Origin: Pyrus communis
Taxonomy: Eukaryota; Streptophyta; Magnoliopsida; Rosales; Rosaceae
DNA: 64,000 nt
Reading direction: 5' to 3'
NCBI RefSeq assembly: GCF_963583255.1
Contig: NC_084803.1
Coordinates: forward strand, 900,373 to 964,372
This document shows, piece by piece, positions 46,733 to 57,714 of this stretch. A program made the position numbers and the translations under genes. Positions within the stretch are counted from its first letter, which is position 1. Every line of letters starts with the position of its first letter. The notes under the pieces were generated by a model that was given only the letters and a program-made list of their open reading frames with translations, did no database searches and was not told the origin of the DNA.

Positions 46733-49700
46733 CTACAGAGTAGACATGGAATCTCTCCAAATGGAGGATTTCTTGTTTATAGGGCGAGATAAGAAGCTGA
46801 GCCCGAGTATCTCCTTGGGAGCATCGAGTGGCGCAACAAGGCCAACCAGCTTCGCAACAAGGGTGGCGCTCTCCCGGATGTGCCCCGTGTCCATTGTGCT
46901 CGTCCATATCAAGTTTGCCAACTGCAGGCTCCTCTGCTTTGTGTTCAGCCTAATCCCCCACTTCTGGTAAAGCCTTTCTTTTTCCTTTGTCGATGCAAAC
47001 CTCTTCGGCACTTTCTTGGCTAACATTTCTCTCTCTCGCTTAAGAGCCTTCATGCTGTTTCAGATTACAAATTAAGAAAAACAAAATATAAGTTGGAGAT
47101 CTCCTGCTTTAATGCGGTTAGGCTTGAAATATCAAAATTTCAAATGTGTATTTTGTGTGCTGTTGAAATGATCCAAAGTACTACCTTCCAGCCGCTGTGA
47201 GAGCTTGGCGGGATTTTAGATTGCTTCCTTCGGAGAAGGTGTCCTTGAGAATCGTCAACCTTCTTAGCTCTACCTCCAAGTAGAGAAAATCAGACGGATC
47301 ACCTTTGTAAAGAATGAAGAAATGTGTCCTGTGAACCAATGGCACAAAGCAAGCCTCCCACAGCTCGATTATTAGTCCTCTCTGTGTCTCGAAATCAAGG
47401 CGCCAATTGGAAGGGGTTCTCAAAGGATGTTCCGCACGAATGTGCCTCCTCCGTCCTGCTCCTCTTTGTGCCTGTCACCAATAACCACCCGCAATTAAAG
47501 TTCGTATCTTTGAAAGATATGTTTATTAATCACTAACCAACCAGAACCAGTAATCACCATTGTGTTAGAGAGAGAGAGGGAAGCTGTTACCTCGTACTTT
47601 CCTTCCTTGCGTTCATTGGCGAAATTGAGAACACTCATATTATCCTCTACGTCAGATTCCGAGACATTGGGGATAACTTTCCAAGCTACTGGAGCACTCA
47701 AAACTGACTCTAATTGAGAACTAGCTCTGGTTGAGCTTCCAATTTCGGAACCTTGCTTCGATTTATGAAATAGCTTCCAACGCAAACCTTTTGAACTTCT
47801 AGGCCAGCCTTCAGAAATGTCCTGTGCACTAGCTGCCTCCGTGCTTTCCTCTGCCTCTACGTGAACGCTCAAAATAGAATCTTGATCAGAATCTCTTCTT
47901 GGTAACTTTCCGGCATAGCCACCATACTTGGATCGAGAGTTCTCCCCCTGATGGACTTTTGGTTTCCTATGAGGAAATTCCTGCTGTGTAATAACCTCTG
48001 TGTCCGGCTGATCTCTGGCACCATCTAGGTCCATTGGAACACTCCCAATAGAAGCTGGAAAATCTTCCCTAGATATACTTCTACTGTGGGCACCTTGCCT
48101 TGATCTGGAAGGTCTCCGTCGGAAACCCTCAGCAGGTGTTGTATTCTCGTTTAGTTCTGCCTCATGCGATACAAAAGAAGATGGACTCATGATAACCGCT
48201 CTGCAGCTTCGACTTCTAGACAAATTCATACTTGCAGAGCTAGATTCAGAGGAAGAAGGGGATTGTTCCATTGGGGCAAGATTAACAAGGTTGTTAATTG
48301 TCCTTTGCATTTCCTGAATCTTTTTCCGCATCGCTTCATACTCTGCATTAACGTTATTCAACTCCCTATCTCCTGTCTGCTGCATGGGAGCTGTCGCGGC
48401 TAAGTTTCCTCCATTTTCTTCAGAACCGCTTAAAATCAAATCAAAGGTGTTCTGGTCCATGCTTGATATGCATCTAATTTCCTTGCAGCTATCTTCAGAT
48501 TCCGCGTGAGATGCTTCTGCAATAACTTCAGATTCTGCTTGATGTCCTTGTACAATAACTTCAGCTTCTGCTGGGCATCTTTGTGCAATATCTTCAGGTT
48601 CTGCATGACACCTTCGCACAATATCTTCAGATTCCGCTGGTTGTGTATTATCTTCAGGTTCTACCTGAGATCTTTGTGCAGTATCTTCACATTCTGCGTG
48701 CGATATTTGTGCAATATCTTCAAATTCTGCATGAGATCTTTCCGCAACATGTGCAGACTCTGCAAGAGATTTTTCTGCAAGATCCTCCCAATCCGGCAAT
48801 GAATCAAGCCCAACAAACTCTGGAGCACTACTGTCCAGCAGAAAATTTTCTTCAGAGCTAACAGAAAGCGGACGGTTGTGCTTGTAGGAACCAGTAAAAC
48901 TAGGTCTATCAGTAATATCAGATGCGTTATCTGCTTTTACACCGGCGGACAATGACTCCTCAGCTCCTGAATTTTCACCTATTCTTGGAACTTGGCTGTC
49001 TCCAGTTGATTCTAGCAAATTCTGAACCCGAGATTGAGCAAGATCACGTTGCTGAGTCAGTTCTTTTATCTCTTTATTCATCTGCATAAATTTCACATTT
49101 AATAAGAAGATTAGGAAAGGAGAAAGTGGCATGTGCAATTATGTGTATGTATGAGTCACAGAAGTTCCAACACCTGTTCAAGCAGAAGTTCTTTCTCTTG
49201 CATTGACTTTGATGCTAAGCTCCTCAACGCATCTTCCATTTTCGCTAATTCTTTCTGCAGTTGCTTTACCAACGCCTTATCTGATCTTACTACATTGACC
49301 TTTGCATTAGTAGTCACCTCTTTTGCACAACTTGCAAAGAAGAGTGTGTTTTTCGATTGCTCAACATGACTTCGTGCAGGGCTCATAGTGCAAATGATGG
49401 CTGTCCTGGCATTGCCTCCCAACGAGTTTTGCAGTATCCGTGTTAGCTTCGAATCTCTGTAAGGTACGTGCCCATTCTTTCCCTTGCTGCATCCATTCAC
49501 GACATTAAATTGATTAAGAAAACATAAAATGGTTAAACAAGGTTAGATAAGGAAAAAAAAACGTTTTAATCGGCTGGTACAAACCACCCCAAAGGAGAAA
49601 ATAATTTGCTACGTCATCAATAGACATGACGCGGAATTTACATTTATACAAAACAAGCCCTTGGTGTATGGAAAAAATATTGAACCTTAATTTGCGAATT

Positions 49701-51301
49701 ACAGTTCCCAGGGTCAGTAAGCTTCGATTTATGTGGCAACCTTCTTTCAATCTCGCACCAGCTGATAACGCTTGAGAAACACGCTCACTGCCCGCAAGAT
49801 CAACAAAATTCTGCGCAGAGAGTCAATTTTTTTAGTGCTAATAATACCATTGTATTAGATCCTCATGAAGGAAGTGTTTCTTCGCAAGGAAAGATAAATA
49901 CTTCCTTACCACAGTAGCTGCAAGTGTGCTTGAACTTTGAATGCCAAGATATTCTTGAGCGGAACTTTCAATTGTCTGTTGAATCCGTCAATTCAACAAA
50001 AAAACATTTACAAACAAGTTCATATGTCAAAATAGAAAGTAACCGCTTTAGTGATAAGCATACCAGTCGCAAAATCTGATGAGATCTTGAGCTAGTTTCG
50101 TTCAGAGAGGTCTCTCCGATCTTCCTCTGAGCTGCAACAATCAAGTACCAATTTAAGAGTATATTTACCATCTGTGAAAACAAAACTAACACGTAGTTCA
50201 TGTAATCCTGCGAGACAAACATAATGCAAGTGTGTTTACCTTCACAGACAGAAAGGAGTTCCTCTAGGTGGTTCCGGTCTCTCAAAATCTCTTCTGAAAG
50301 TTTCTCGACAACAGTTCCTTTCTGTCGGAGTAGCATTATGAGAAAACCTTCATCTGAATTATACGTATTATAAAGAGAATACAGTATTCACCTCTGGATC
50401 GTCTAGGAGCCTAAGTTGAGCACTCTCGGAGCTGAGGAGGTCTCTGACAGCTTCGTTGTAGATCTCCATGGCAGAGAACTTCAACACAAATTCCCTATCA
50501 CTATGCTGGAACACAACAAATTGGTTTAAGTTATGTCATGTCGGAGAATACATAGTGAGCTTGGTATAAATTGGAATTGAAGACAATATATGATCACTTA
50601 CTTTCTCAATGTAATCATAGATGTCTGCAACTGCATAATCTGTGATTCCTTTCATAGTGTATGTTTTTCCACTGCTTGTTTGTCCATAGGCAAAAATGGT
50701 TGCTGACCACGTATATATCACCGAAACAAATGAGATTTTTGTCACACTTAAATATCTGAAAACGAGGATTAATAAGAAGACTACTCACAGTTGATGCCGT
50801 TGATGACCGAAAGCACAACCTCTTTAGCTCCCTCATCGTACACCTTCGTCGTGGGACAGTCCCACCCAAATACTCTGTCTATCCCCAAAGGATAGGGAAA
50901 CAAAGAGAAAGGACATCAAAACAGATTCAAAGTTTTCGAATATAATAAAAACAAAGAAGAGAGAGTTGTTATTGACGCTCCAAAAAAATCATTTAGACTC
51001 TTCCCTACTTATTTTTCACATTGGGAGGAAGGCCAATACAGTTCTCTTTTCTTCCCTAGCAAGGTTTTGGAGCGCTAATAACAACTCCCGAAAGAAAATT
51101 TTGAATATTAAACAAGAATGGATATGCCTGTCGTATACCAAAACCATAAGCAGAGGGAGACATGGGGCGATCAGGATGGCTGTTGTTGTACATGACGGTG
51201 TTGTTCTTGACACACCAATCGGAAACATCGTTCTTGGCCTTCTCCTTGTCGTTCAATGGCCTCAGCCGAACCGAAACGAGGATTTTCTCCTCCACAGACA
51301 T
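46733..51301 (-). CDS. Kinesin-like protein KIN-7 (NACK-type), unit B
   Basis: This copy has the same twelve-exon layout as unit A. Exons read include 51139-51301, 50789-50878, 49686-49810, 49174-49486, 47591-49081, 47185-47471 and 46733-47054. All splice sites I checked are conserved and in frame, giving about 1073 residues. The motor keeps [31 protein letters not shown] and the usual [15 protein letters not shown]. Exon 10 has 497 codons against 502 in A, owing to one fewer 11-residue repeat, an extra EKSLA segment and one extra Glu. The C-terminal DUF3490 domain is intact. Unit A differs from it at scattered residues only. Both copies look functional as read. Confidence 0.93.
48490..48780 (-). 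repeat. 11-codon tandem repeat in KIN-7 unit B, about eight units
   Basis: The array is homologous to 38790-39095. Units such as [11 protein letters not shown] and [11 protein letters not shown] are kept, the [11 protein letters not shown] unit of copy A is absent, and an extra partial unit ([11 protein letters not shown]) lies at the N-terminal side. Confidence 0.85.
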
Positions 51302-53140
51302 CGATGCCTCAACTTCTTCTCTTTTCCTACCGAAAACACAGTTGCTTCGCGCACAAACAAAACCCGCAAAAGCGTCAAAATTCCCCAATTTCGCTCTCCC
51401 ACATGAATGTATGTGAGAGTGCTGCCACAATTGTCAAATCATTTGAGGGAAAAATTCACTGATGAAATACTTCACCGTTCACAAATGCGGGCCGCCGCTC
51501 AATTTTCTTCACTCAAATCCCACAAGGCAGGTCGAACGAACAAAAAATTTCAAACTCGATAAATAATTGGCAGAAATTCCCCAAATTTTCGAACTTGGGC
51601 AGTTGCACATCCAAACCGAAGACACAATTTCAACCAAATGCAACCACAACGACGAAAAATGCGAGGCAATGTAGACAAACGGAAAGATATCTGATTACAC
51701 GAAACAAATAATGTCTATATTTTATTTTTCCTTTTCTTTTTACCACGGTCCGAAACCGTAACCAAAAAAAAAAAATAAGCGAAAGACGGAACGGCCAAAA
51801 CGTCGGCTGCGACGATGTCAAAATCTTATCAAAAAAGGATAGAAATTTGGCCGAACCGTGAGAACCAGGAGGGTTCTGGGCTGTGGGAAATGAAGGAATT
51901 AGGGACGGTTGGCGAAGACCGTTGCCCTCTCCTTTCTCTCTCTCGCTCTTATTTGGATTGCTGTCTGCCTCTGATGTACAACTACCGCGCCAAAATTCCT
52001 AAAAACTAATAAACTTACTATTTTGACCTCCAGCTTGCCAAGTATTGACGAGCCTAACAGAGTGGATGCACTATATTGATCAACTAATCCACATTTTATT
52101 AGTTAATGTTAAATATAGCGTAACTCAATTTCGACACTCGTTTAATTATCATTATGTATGCCAAGAAGATCTTAATTTTAGTCGTATATGTTAAAATAAT
52201 AAACAAATTGAGTTAGTGTTGATACACAAATATTTTAAGAGAATATTACCATTAATTTTTATCCTTGTTCATTGATACACGTTGAAACTTGCATTAAATG
52301 CTAAACTAAAACGTTTAATGTAACAAATTAAAGTTTAGTAATGTCTAACACATATACAAAATGATACAATTCAAACAAACACAAAATAAAACAATATAAA
52401 CACTGTCGCTAAAATGACACGTAATATAAGCAATCGATTTAAAATACCGTCACCTTTACATCGCGATTACTCTAGCTAATACAAAATGCCACATGTACGC
52501 ACTCTAATCAACACGAGAACCCAGACAGCTGGAGAAGATGTTTCTTTAAGTAAAGCTGGCGTTTATCTTAGTCAAAGTGCCAACCAATACAAATACCAAA
52601 TCTTCCAATTCCAATACAAAACACATACAAATAAAAACTTAAAAAACCGGAAATACATTTTTTTTTTTTTTTTTTGTCAGGAAAAACAAAATACTTAAAA
52701 AGAAAAAGAAAAAGAAAAAGGAAACTTAACAGGCCCACTACTAGGCCCAAACAGGGCCCACCCACCCATCATCATCATCACAGAAGCAAAGGGGTGAGAA
52801 CCAGGTAATAAAAATTCAGAAAAATAGAAAATTTAAATTAAACAAGAGAGCGAAAGACAGAGAAAACAAGAGTTGTCTTCTCTCTCCCCATCTCTCTCCT
52901 TTTCCCGGCTCAGATCCAATGAAAACCAGCAGAGAAAACAGTTGGTACACCCAAACGAGAGATTAAACCTCATTAATCACAGGATTATTAGCCTAATCAC
53001 GAATTAAACACCCCCAGAACAAGATGTATTAATATAGCTCTGTACCCCTGCCCTACCTTCTTTTTTCGGTCCCCCTCACTCACTTACCCATTTATCACCA
53101 AACCCTCCAGAAAAATTAATTCCGAAATTAAAGCGTTTTA
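51302..53140. other. KIN-7 unit B promoter, end of duplication, and TPR gene leader
   Basis: Up to about 52125 this matches the unit A kinesin promoter. After that the sequence is unique and AT-rich, with a T run near 52658-52674. From 52850 on, CT-rich leader-like sequence runs into the next gene. No gene was seen. Confidence 0.55.
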
Positions 53141-55528
53141 ATGACGACGAGAGGGAGCAGATCGGAGAAGGTGAAGCGGATTTTCCACCAGTTCGATGAC
53201 AACCATGACGGCGGCCTCAACCGCGACGAGATGGCGGCGCTTGTCGTCGCCGTAAACCCTAGGGTTAAATTCAGCGACGAGCAGATCAATGCCATTTTGG
53301 ATGAGGTATTTCGGACGTACGGTGACTTCATCGACGGCGAGAAGGGGCTGACGTACGAGGGGCTTTTGCGGACCTACGACGACGGAGCCGGTGATGTGGA
53401 CCGTGACTTCGACGCGCTCGGGTTGGAGCTTACGTTGGACGAGAACAAGGCCTCCATGGACTCAGAGGCGTCCTCGTCGGCGATTGTCGATGAGAGGGTG
53501 GTGGAGTCGCAGAAGAAGCAGAGGACTGCGGCGTGGGCGGTGTCGCCGAACCACGGGATCGTGTTCGACGACACGTGGAAGATTGTGGACGATTTGGAGA
53601 TTCTGGTGAAGCGGTTGAAGGCGAAGCAGGGCAAAGACGGGAAATTGAAGGCGGACAACATCGACGCCCTCTCCGACGCCGGATGGTCGAGAGAATTGGG
53701 GCCGTCGATGGAGATTTCTGAGAAAAGGGTATTTTGGGAAGAGAATGGGCATGATTATGCTTTGTTTGTCAAAGAATTGGGGGTGCTGAGGAGCCGTTCC
53801 GACGGAGCGAGGTCACGTGAGCAGGCCTTCGACGGGCACATGGCGATTGGGAGGGTGCTGTCCGAGCACCAGCTGTTTAAGGAGGCACTGGTGAGCTTCA
53901 AGAGGGCTTGTGAGTTGCAGCCGGTGGATGTGAGGCCACATTTCCGAGCTGGAAATTGCTTGTACGTTCTTGGCAGGTGTAACGAAGCGAAAGATGAGTT
54001 TTTGCTGGCGTTGGAGGCCGCGGAGGGCGGCGGCAACCAGTGGGCTTATCTGCTTCCACAGATTTATGTGAATCTCGGCATTGCGCTTGAAGGTGAAGGT
54101 ATGGTTATGAGTGCTTGTGAATATTATAGAGAAGCTGCAATTAGTTGTCCAACCCATTTTAGAGCTTTGAAGCTTTTGGGTAGTGCTCTTTTCGGGGTTG
54201 GGGAATATAGGGCGGCTGTCAAGGCCTTGGATGAGGCCATTTTTATGAAACCCGATTATGCCGATGCGCATTGTGATTTGGCTTCGGCTTTGCATGCCAT
54301 GGGGGAGGATGAGAGAGCAATTGCCACATTTCAGAAAGCTATTGATTTGAAACCTGGTCATGTGGACGCTTTGTATAATTTGGGAGGGCTGTATATGGAT
54401 TCAGGTAGGTTTCCGAGAGCTTCTGAGATGTATACTAGGGTTTTAGCTGTGTGGCCTAACCATTGGCGTGCTCAGCTTAACAAGGCTGTCTCTTTGTTGG
54501 GAGCCCGGGAAACTGAGGAAGCTAAGAAGGCTTTGAAGGAAGCATTGAAAATGACCAACAGGGTTGAATTGCACGATGCCATTGCACATTTGAAGCAGCT
54601 ACAGAAGAAGAAGGTGAAGGCAAACAATGGAGAGGGGTCTTTCGTCGTTGTGGAACCTTCGAAATTTAAGACAGTTGGAGAGAAGGCTACTTTGAGGCAG
54701 GACATGGCCAATGCACTTGAGATAAGGGCCTTTCAGAGGATTACCAGGTTGAGTCGATGTGATGTGGAGCTGCTTAAGAAGGAAATGAATGATGGCGATG
54801 TACCTCTTTCATATTCAGGCACTGGTGTTCCTCAGAGATCCATACGCAAGCCTAATTTGGAAGTAATCCTCCGCAGGTTGCTTAATTTCCTAAAGCCAGA
54901 GACTTTCCAAGGAGCTGTTAAAGCCATAAACGAGAGGATACTCTCTGTCATGGATGATACAGGCTCAGGCAGAGTGGATTTGGGAATGTTTTTTGCTGTT
55001 TTAGCCCCTATTTGCAGTGGCTTGCCAGAAAAGCGCAAAAGAGTTGCATTTGATGCGCTCTTATGGCGTCCTGTGAACGAAGGTGGTGGTTCTCAGATAA
55101 GAAAGGCTGATGCCACTAAATACATGAAACTGTTGAGAGCCATATATGTCCCTTCCCATGGAGATAGTGAGATGCTGGAACTCCATGGAGAAGCGGATCT
55201 TTCCACTATGTCTTTCACCGAGTTTCTTGTCATGTTTGACGACCCAGATTGGGGTTTTGGTATCATGTCCACGCTGTTGAAGCTTGAAACTGGGGACAGA
55301 AACCGCCACGGCAACCATGTTTGCTCGGTCTGCCGCTATCCGATTATTGGATCCCGATTTAAGGAGGTAAAATCTCACTTCAGTTTGTGTAATCAATGCT
55401 ATAGCGAGGGAAAGGTGCCTCCTACCTCTAAGCAGGAAGAGTACAAATTCAGGGAATACGGAAGCGAGGCTGAAGCCATGAAAGACAAGTGCAAGTGCTT
55501 TACACTGCAATCCCACAAGGCCCCATAG
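53141..55528 (+). CDS. Calcium-binding TPR protein with C-terminal zinc finger (At1g05150-like)
   Basis: A single-exon gene of 795 residues, like Arabidopsis At1g05150 and At2g32450 (about 800 residues, function poorly known). Near the N-terminus is a canonical EF-hand loop, D19 to E30 (DDNHDGGLNRDE), preceded by a helix. A block of TPR repeats spans roughly 235-480 (for example AHCDLASALHAMGEDERAIATFQKAI and ALYNLGGLYMDSGRFPRASEMYTRVL). A second, degenerate EF-like loop DDTGSGRVDLGMF is near 605. At about 725-760 a CxxC...CxxC cluster (HVCSVCRYPIIG, FSLCNQCYSEG) looks like a ZZ-type zinc finger. No signal peptide or membrane span was seen, so it is probably cytosolic. The ATG at 53141 gives the family start. 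The architecture suggests a calcium-responsive scaffold, but this is inference. Confidence 0.92.
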   Translation: MTTRGSRSEKVKRIFHQFDDNHDGGLNRDEMAALVVAVNPRVKFSDEQINAILDEVFRTYGDFIDGEKGLTYEGLLRTYDDGAGDVDRDFDALGLELTLDENKASMDSEASSSAIVDERVVESQKKQRTAAWAVSPNHGIVFDDTWKIVDDLEILVKRLKAKQGKDGKLKADNIDALSDAGWSRELGPSMEISEKRVFWEENGHDYALFVKELGVLRSRSDGARSREQAFDGHMAIGRVLSEHQLFKEALVSFKRACELQPVDVRPHFRAGNCLYVLGRCNEAKDEFLLALEAAEGGGNQWAYLLPQIYVNLGIALEGEGMVMSACEYYREAAISCPTHFRALKLLGSALFGVGEYRAAVKALDEAIFMKPDYADAHCDLASALHAMGEDERAIATFQKAIDLKPGHVDALYNLGGLYMDSGRFPRASEMYTRVLAVWPNHWRAQLNKAVSLLGARETEEAKKALKEALKMTNRVELHDAIAHLKQLQKKKVKANNGEGSFVVVEPSKFKTVGEKATLRQDMANALEIRAFQRITRLSRCDVELLKKEMNDGDVPLSYSGTGVPQRSIRKPNLEVILRRLLNFLKPETFQGAVKAINERILSVMDDTGSGRVDLGMFFAVLAPICSGLPEKRKRVAFDALLWRPVNEGGGSQIRKADATKYMKLLRAIYVPSHGDSEMLELHGEADLSTMSFTEFLVMFDDPDWGFGIMSTLLKLETGDRNRHGNHVCSVCRYPIIGSRFKEVKSHFSLCNQCYSEGKVPPTSKQEEYKFREYGSEAEAMKDKCKCFTLQSHKAP

Positions 55529-55978
55529 CTAGACTCTTTTTCTGTTCTTTCTGTATATTTCCTTCGTCGCAATCTAGTTCAGTGTGAAATATATCGATCA
55601 CGAATGTTTTCGGTCGGCATTATGCCGTTGTATAATACATTTGTTTCGGATGTCTCTGCCGTATCATCATCTGTATAACGTGCTTCGGTTTCTTGTATTC
55701 GTTCTTTCTGTTCATTCGACGATGATTTTACTCCTCTGCCTCGAAGATTAATCCCGGAAATGCCGGTTAGGGTTTCCATTCTGTTCAAAGCACTAGGTGC
55801 ATGCAAGAAGCACGGTTATGTCATCCATCTGGTGTGAGAAAGAAAGGAAACGAATTTTTCTCAAAACACTACTGCTTCTTTTATATCAGGATTTTTGGCT
55901 GACGGTTGCCAAATGCAGCTTCAAGTTCGAAATTCGAAAACCCTAACCTGCATTTGCAGCTAGCCAAGAAGAATCGTC
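55529..55978. other. TPR gene 3' region and peptide-candidate upstream sequence
   Basis: The 3' untranslated region of the TPR gene comes first. From about 55898 a block (CCAAATGCAGCTT, ATTCGAAA, CTAACCT) also occurs at about 56622-56670, so it belongs to the small duplication around the peptide candidate. Confidence 0.6.
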
Positions 55979-56293
55979 ATGGGAGCAGTAGCCGTAACCT
56001 CGGCGAAGCACATGATATGCATGATGATCATGTCTGTTGTGATGATTACGCCCACAAGGGCAACAGCATCGCCATCGTCATCATTACCGATATCACCAGC
56101 CGCGGTCCCAGCCCCATCACCATCATTTCTTCCTTCCGACCAAACGAAAAACCAGGTGCGGCAGGGAGAGGGAGGGCGAGAAGATGAACACCGCTACGAG
56201 GCCGAAGCGTCGGAAATAATTCTTAATGACTATGGCATTTGGAGTTCCACACCTTATTTTGGTAGAGGTGATATGGCTCCTCTTCCCCACTGA
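55979..56293 (+). CDS. Candidate small secreted peptide precursor (DYG...PLPH type)
   Basis: A 104-residue open frame whose family I do not recognise. Residues 12-31 form a hydrophobic, Met-rich segment ending in ATAS, like a signal peptide. A Ser/Pro-rich variable region follows, then an acidic stretch (GREDEHRYEAEASEIILN), and finally a 21-residue tail beginning D84-Y85-G (DYGIWSSTPYF) and ending PLPH at the stop. The order signal peptide, variable region and conserved C-terminal DY motif is that of plant precursor peptides whose Tyr is sulfated, such as PSY, CIF and RGF. A second copy about 0.9 kb downstream keeps DYG.W..TPY in one frame but is otherwise disrupted, which suggests the tail was once under selection. 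Expression is unknown, and a chance frame remains possible. Confidence 0.5.
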   Translation: MGAVAVTSAKHMICMMIMSVVMITPTRATASPSSSLPISPAAVPAPSPSFLPSDQTKNQVRQGEGGREDEHRYEAEASEIILNDYGIWSSTPYFGRGDMAPLPH

Positions 56294-57714
56294 GAAGTAT
56301 TTTCTTGCTGCCACGTTGTAGTAAATCATGAATGTATAATTAATGACCAAGTGTTTTACATTTCAATCAAATTATTCATGTTTCCGTGCATCAACTAGAG
56401 ATTGAGGCTTCTTTAGCAATGCATATTAGTTTCAGGCAACATGAGTCTTAAACTCAACTCGAGTCTTACCAAACTTTTGAAATTCAAAACTAAACATTTA
56501 ATTCTCTGAAACTCACCACATGCGTACAAATATGACTTTTTAGTGTCGGAATATGTGCCATGTGTACTCACTTTTCAAATTTAATATCAGATTTTTACGG
56601 AACGAGCAAAGTGACATATGAGTTACCAAATGCAGCTTTGAGGTGCGATATTCGAAAGCCTTAACCTCCATTACCATTTGCCCAAAAAAATACCTCCGTT
56701 ACCTCCTTGACCAATTCCGTCCATCATCATTGCTTAATAACTTATTTGACTTTTTGTGAGCTGATTTCTCCCTTTAATTGTGTAAGTTGATTTTGCTAGT
56801 TTACCTATCATCATTAACCCACATGGTTTTTGTATAAATATTGGGTTTTGACCCAATGAATTAACACATGGGAGCAGTAGATATGAATCATGATCATGTC
56901 TATTATGATGATTACGTCCACGAGAGCAACCGTATCCCCGCCATCATCACCGGTATCACCGGCCACGGCCACGGCCCCAGCCCTGTCACCATCATTTCTG
57001 TCTGTCTGTCTGCCGAGAGAACAACCAGGTGCAGCAGGGAGGAAGAATACACCGCTACAAGGCGCAAACGCCGGAAATAAGTCTTCAAGACTACGGCACT
57101 TGGGATCCAACACCGTATTAAACAAAGCCGTTCCTTCAATCAAAGTATTCATATTTCTATGTAAGTCCTTGTGTCGGAGTAGCGGCGTACCCGAGTGATG
57201 TAAGCCCTCACACGACAGTGAGGATTGAATAAATCAAAAGAAATACACTAGAAAACTATGGAAAAAACAAAGTTTACTGTCCATGCTTTTGTAGCAGATC
57301 TTTCACCTCTTGCTACATTACATATGCTAACAAAGAACTCGAGGCATGTCCTATCTATTATGACCAACCAAAAACATCAGAAACCAAGCTTTCCGAACAT
57401 AAATTTTACTCGATCCCATCGTCATTTAACTTGTATTCTACGCTTCTCAAAATCAAGGCAATGAGGATGGAGAATACAGCACCTCATTTAACATGGTTGG
57501 TCCTAGATTACTGCATATATTGGTGGTGTTATGAAATGTGGAAGCTCATGGGATACCACCGTCTTGACAATAATCCGCTACTCTCTTTTTAGTCTAACCT
57601 AGAAGAACATAATTAAACAGATCAATTAAAATAAACCATACTTCCACAAACTGCCGGATTTCAAAGAAATAGTGATGCAATTTCAATTACCTGGAGGTGT
57701 AACGATCAGCACAA
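56294..57714. other. Intergenic region containing the peptide pseudogene
   Basis: Apart from the broken peptide copy at 56868-57110 and its duplicated upstream block at about 56622-56670, no gene is supported. The segment from about 57480 is probably the 3' untranslated region of the minus-strand LTV1 gene. Confidence 0.55.
56868..57110 (+). pseudogene. Broken second copy of the DYG peptide candidate
   Basis: It matches 55979-56240 at the start (ATGGGAGCAGTAG), in the signal-peptide block (ATGATCATGTCTATTATG.. against ATGATCATGTCTGTTGTG..), in the Ser/Pro region and at the tail. About 20 bases are missing near the start relative to copy 1, so the signal peptide lies in one frame and the tail (SLQDYGTWDPTPY) in another. 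That tail stops at TAA before the PLPH end. Local upstream sequence is shared as well. Confidence 0.55.

Larger units (their letters stand above)
42518..52125. repeat. Segmental tandem duplication, unit B
   Basis: Second unit of the duplication, about 9.6 kb, in direct orientation behind unit A. It carries a deleted tRNA-Glu, an intact ARC6 and an intact KIN-7 kinesin. Differences from unit A include single-base changes, absence of the 155-bp MITE, a different count of kinesin repeats and a longer serine run in ARC6 exon 1. Confidence 0.9.
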
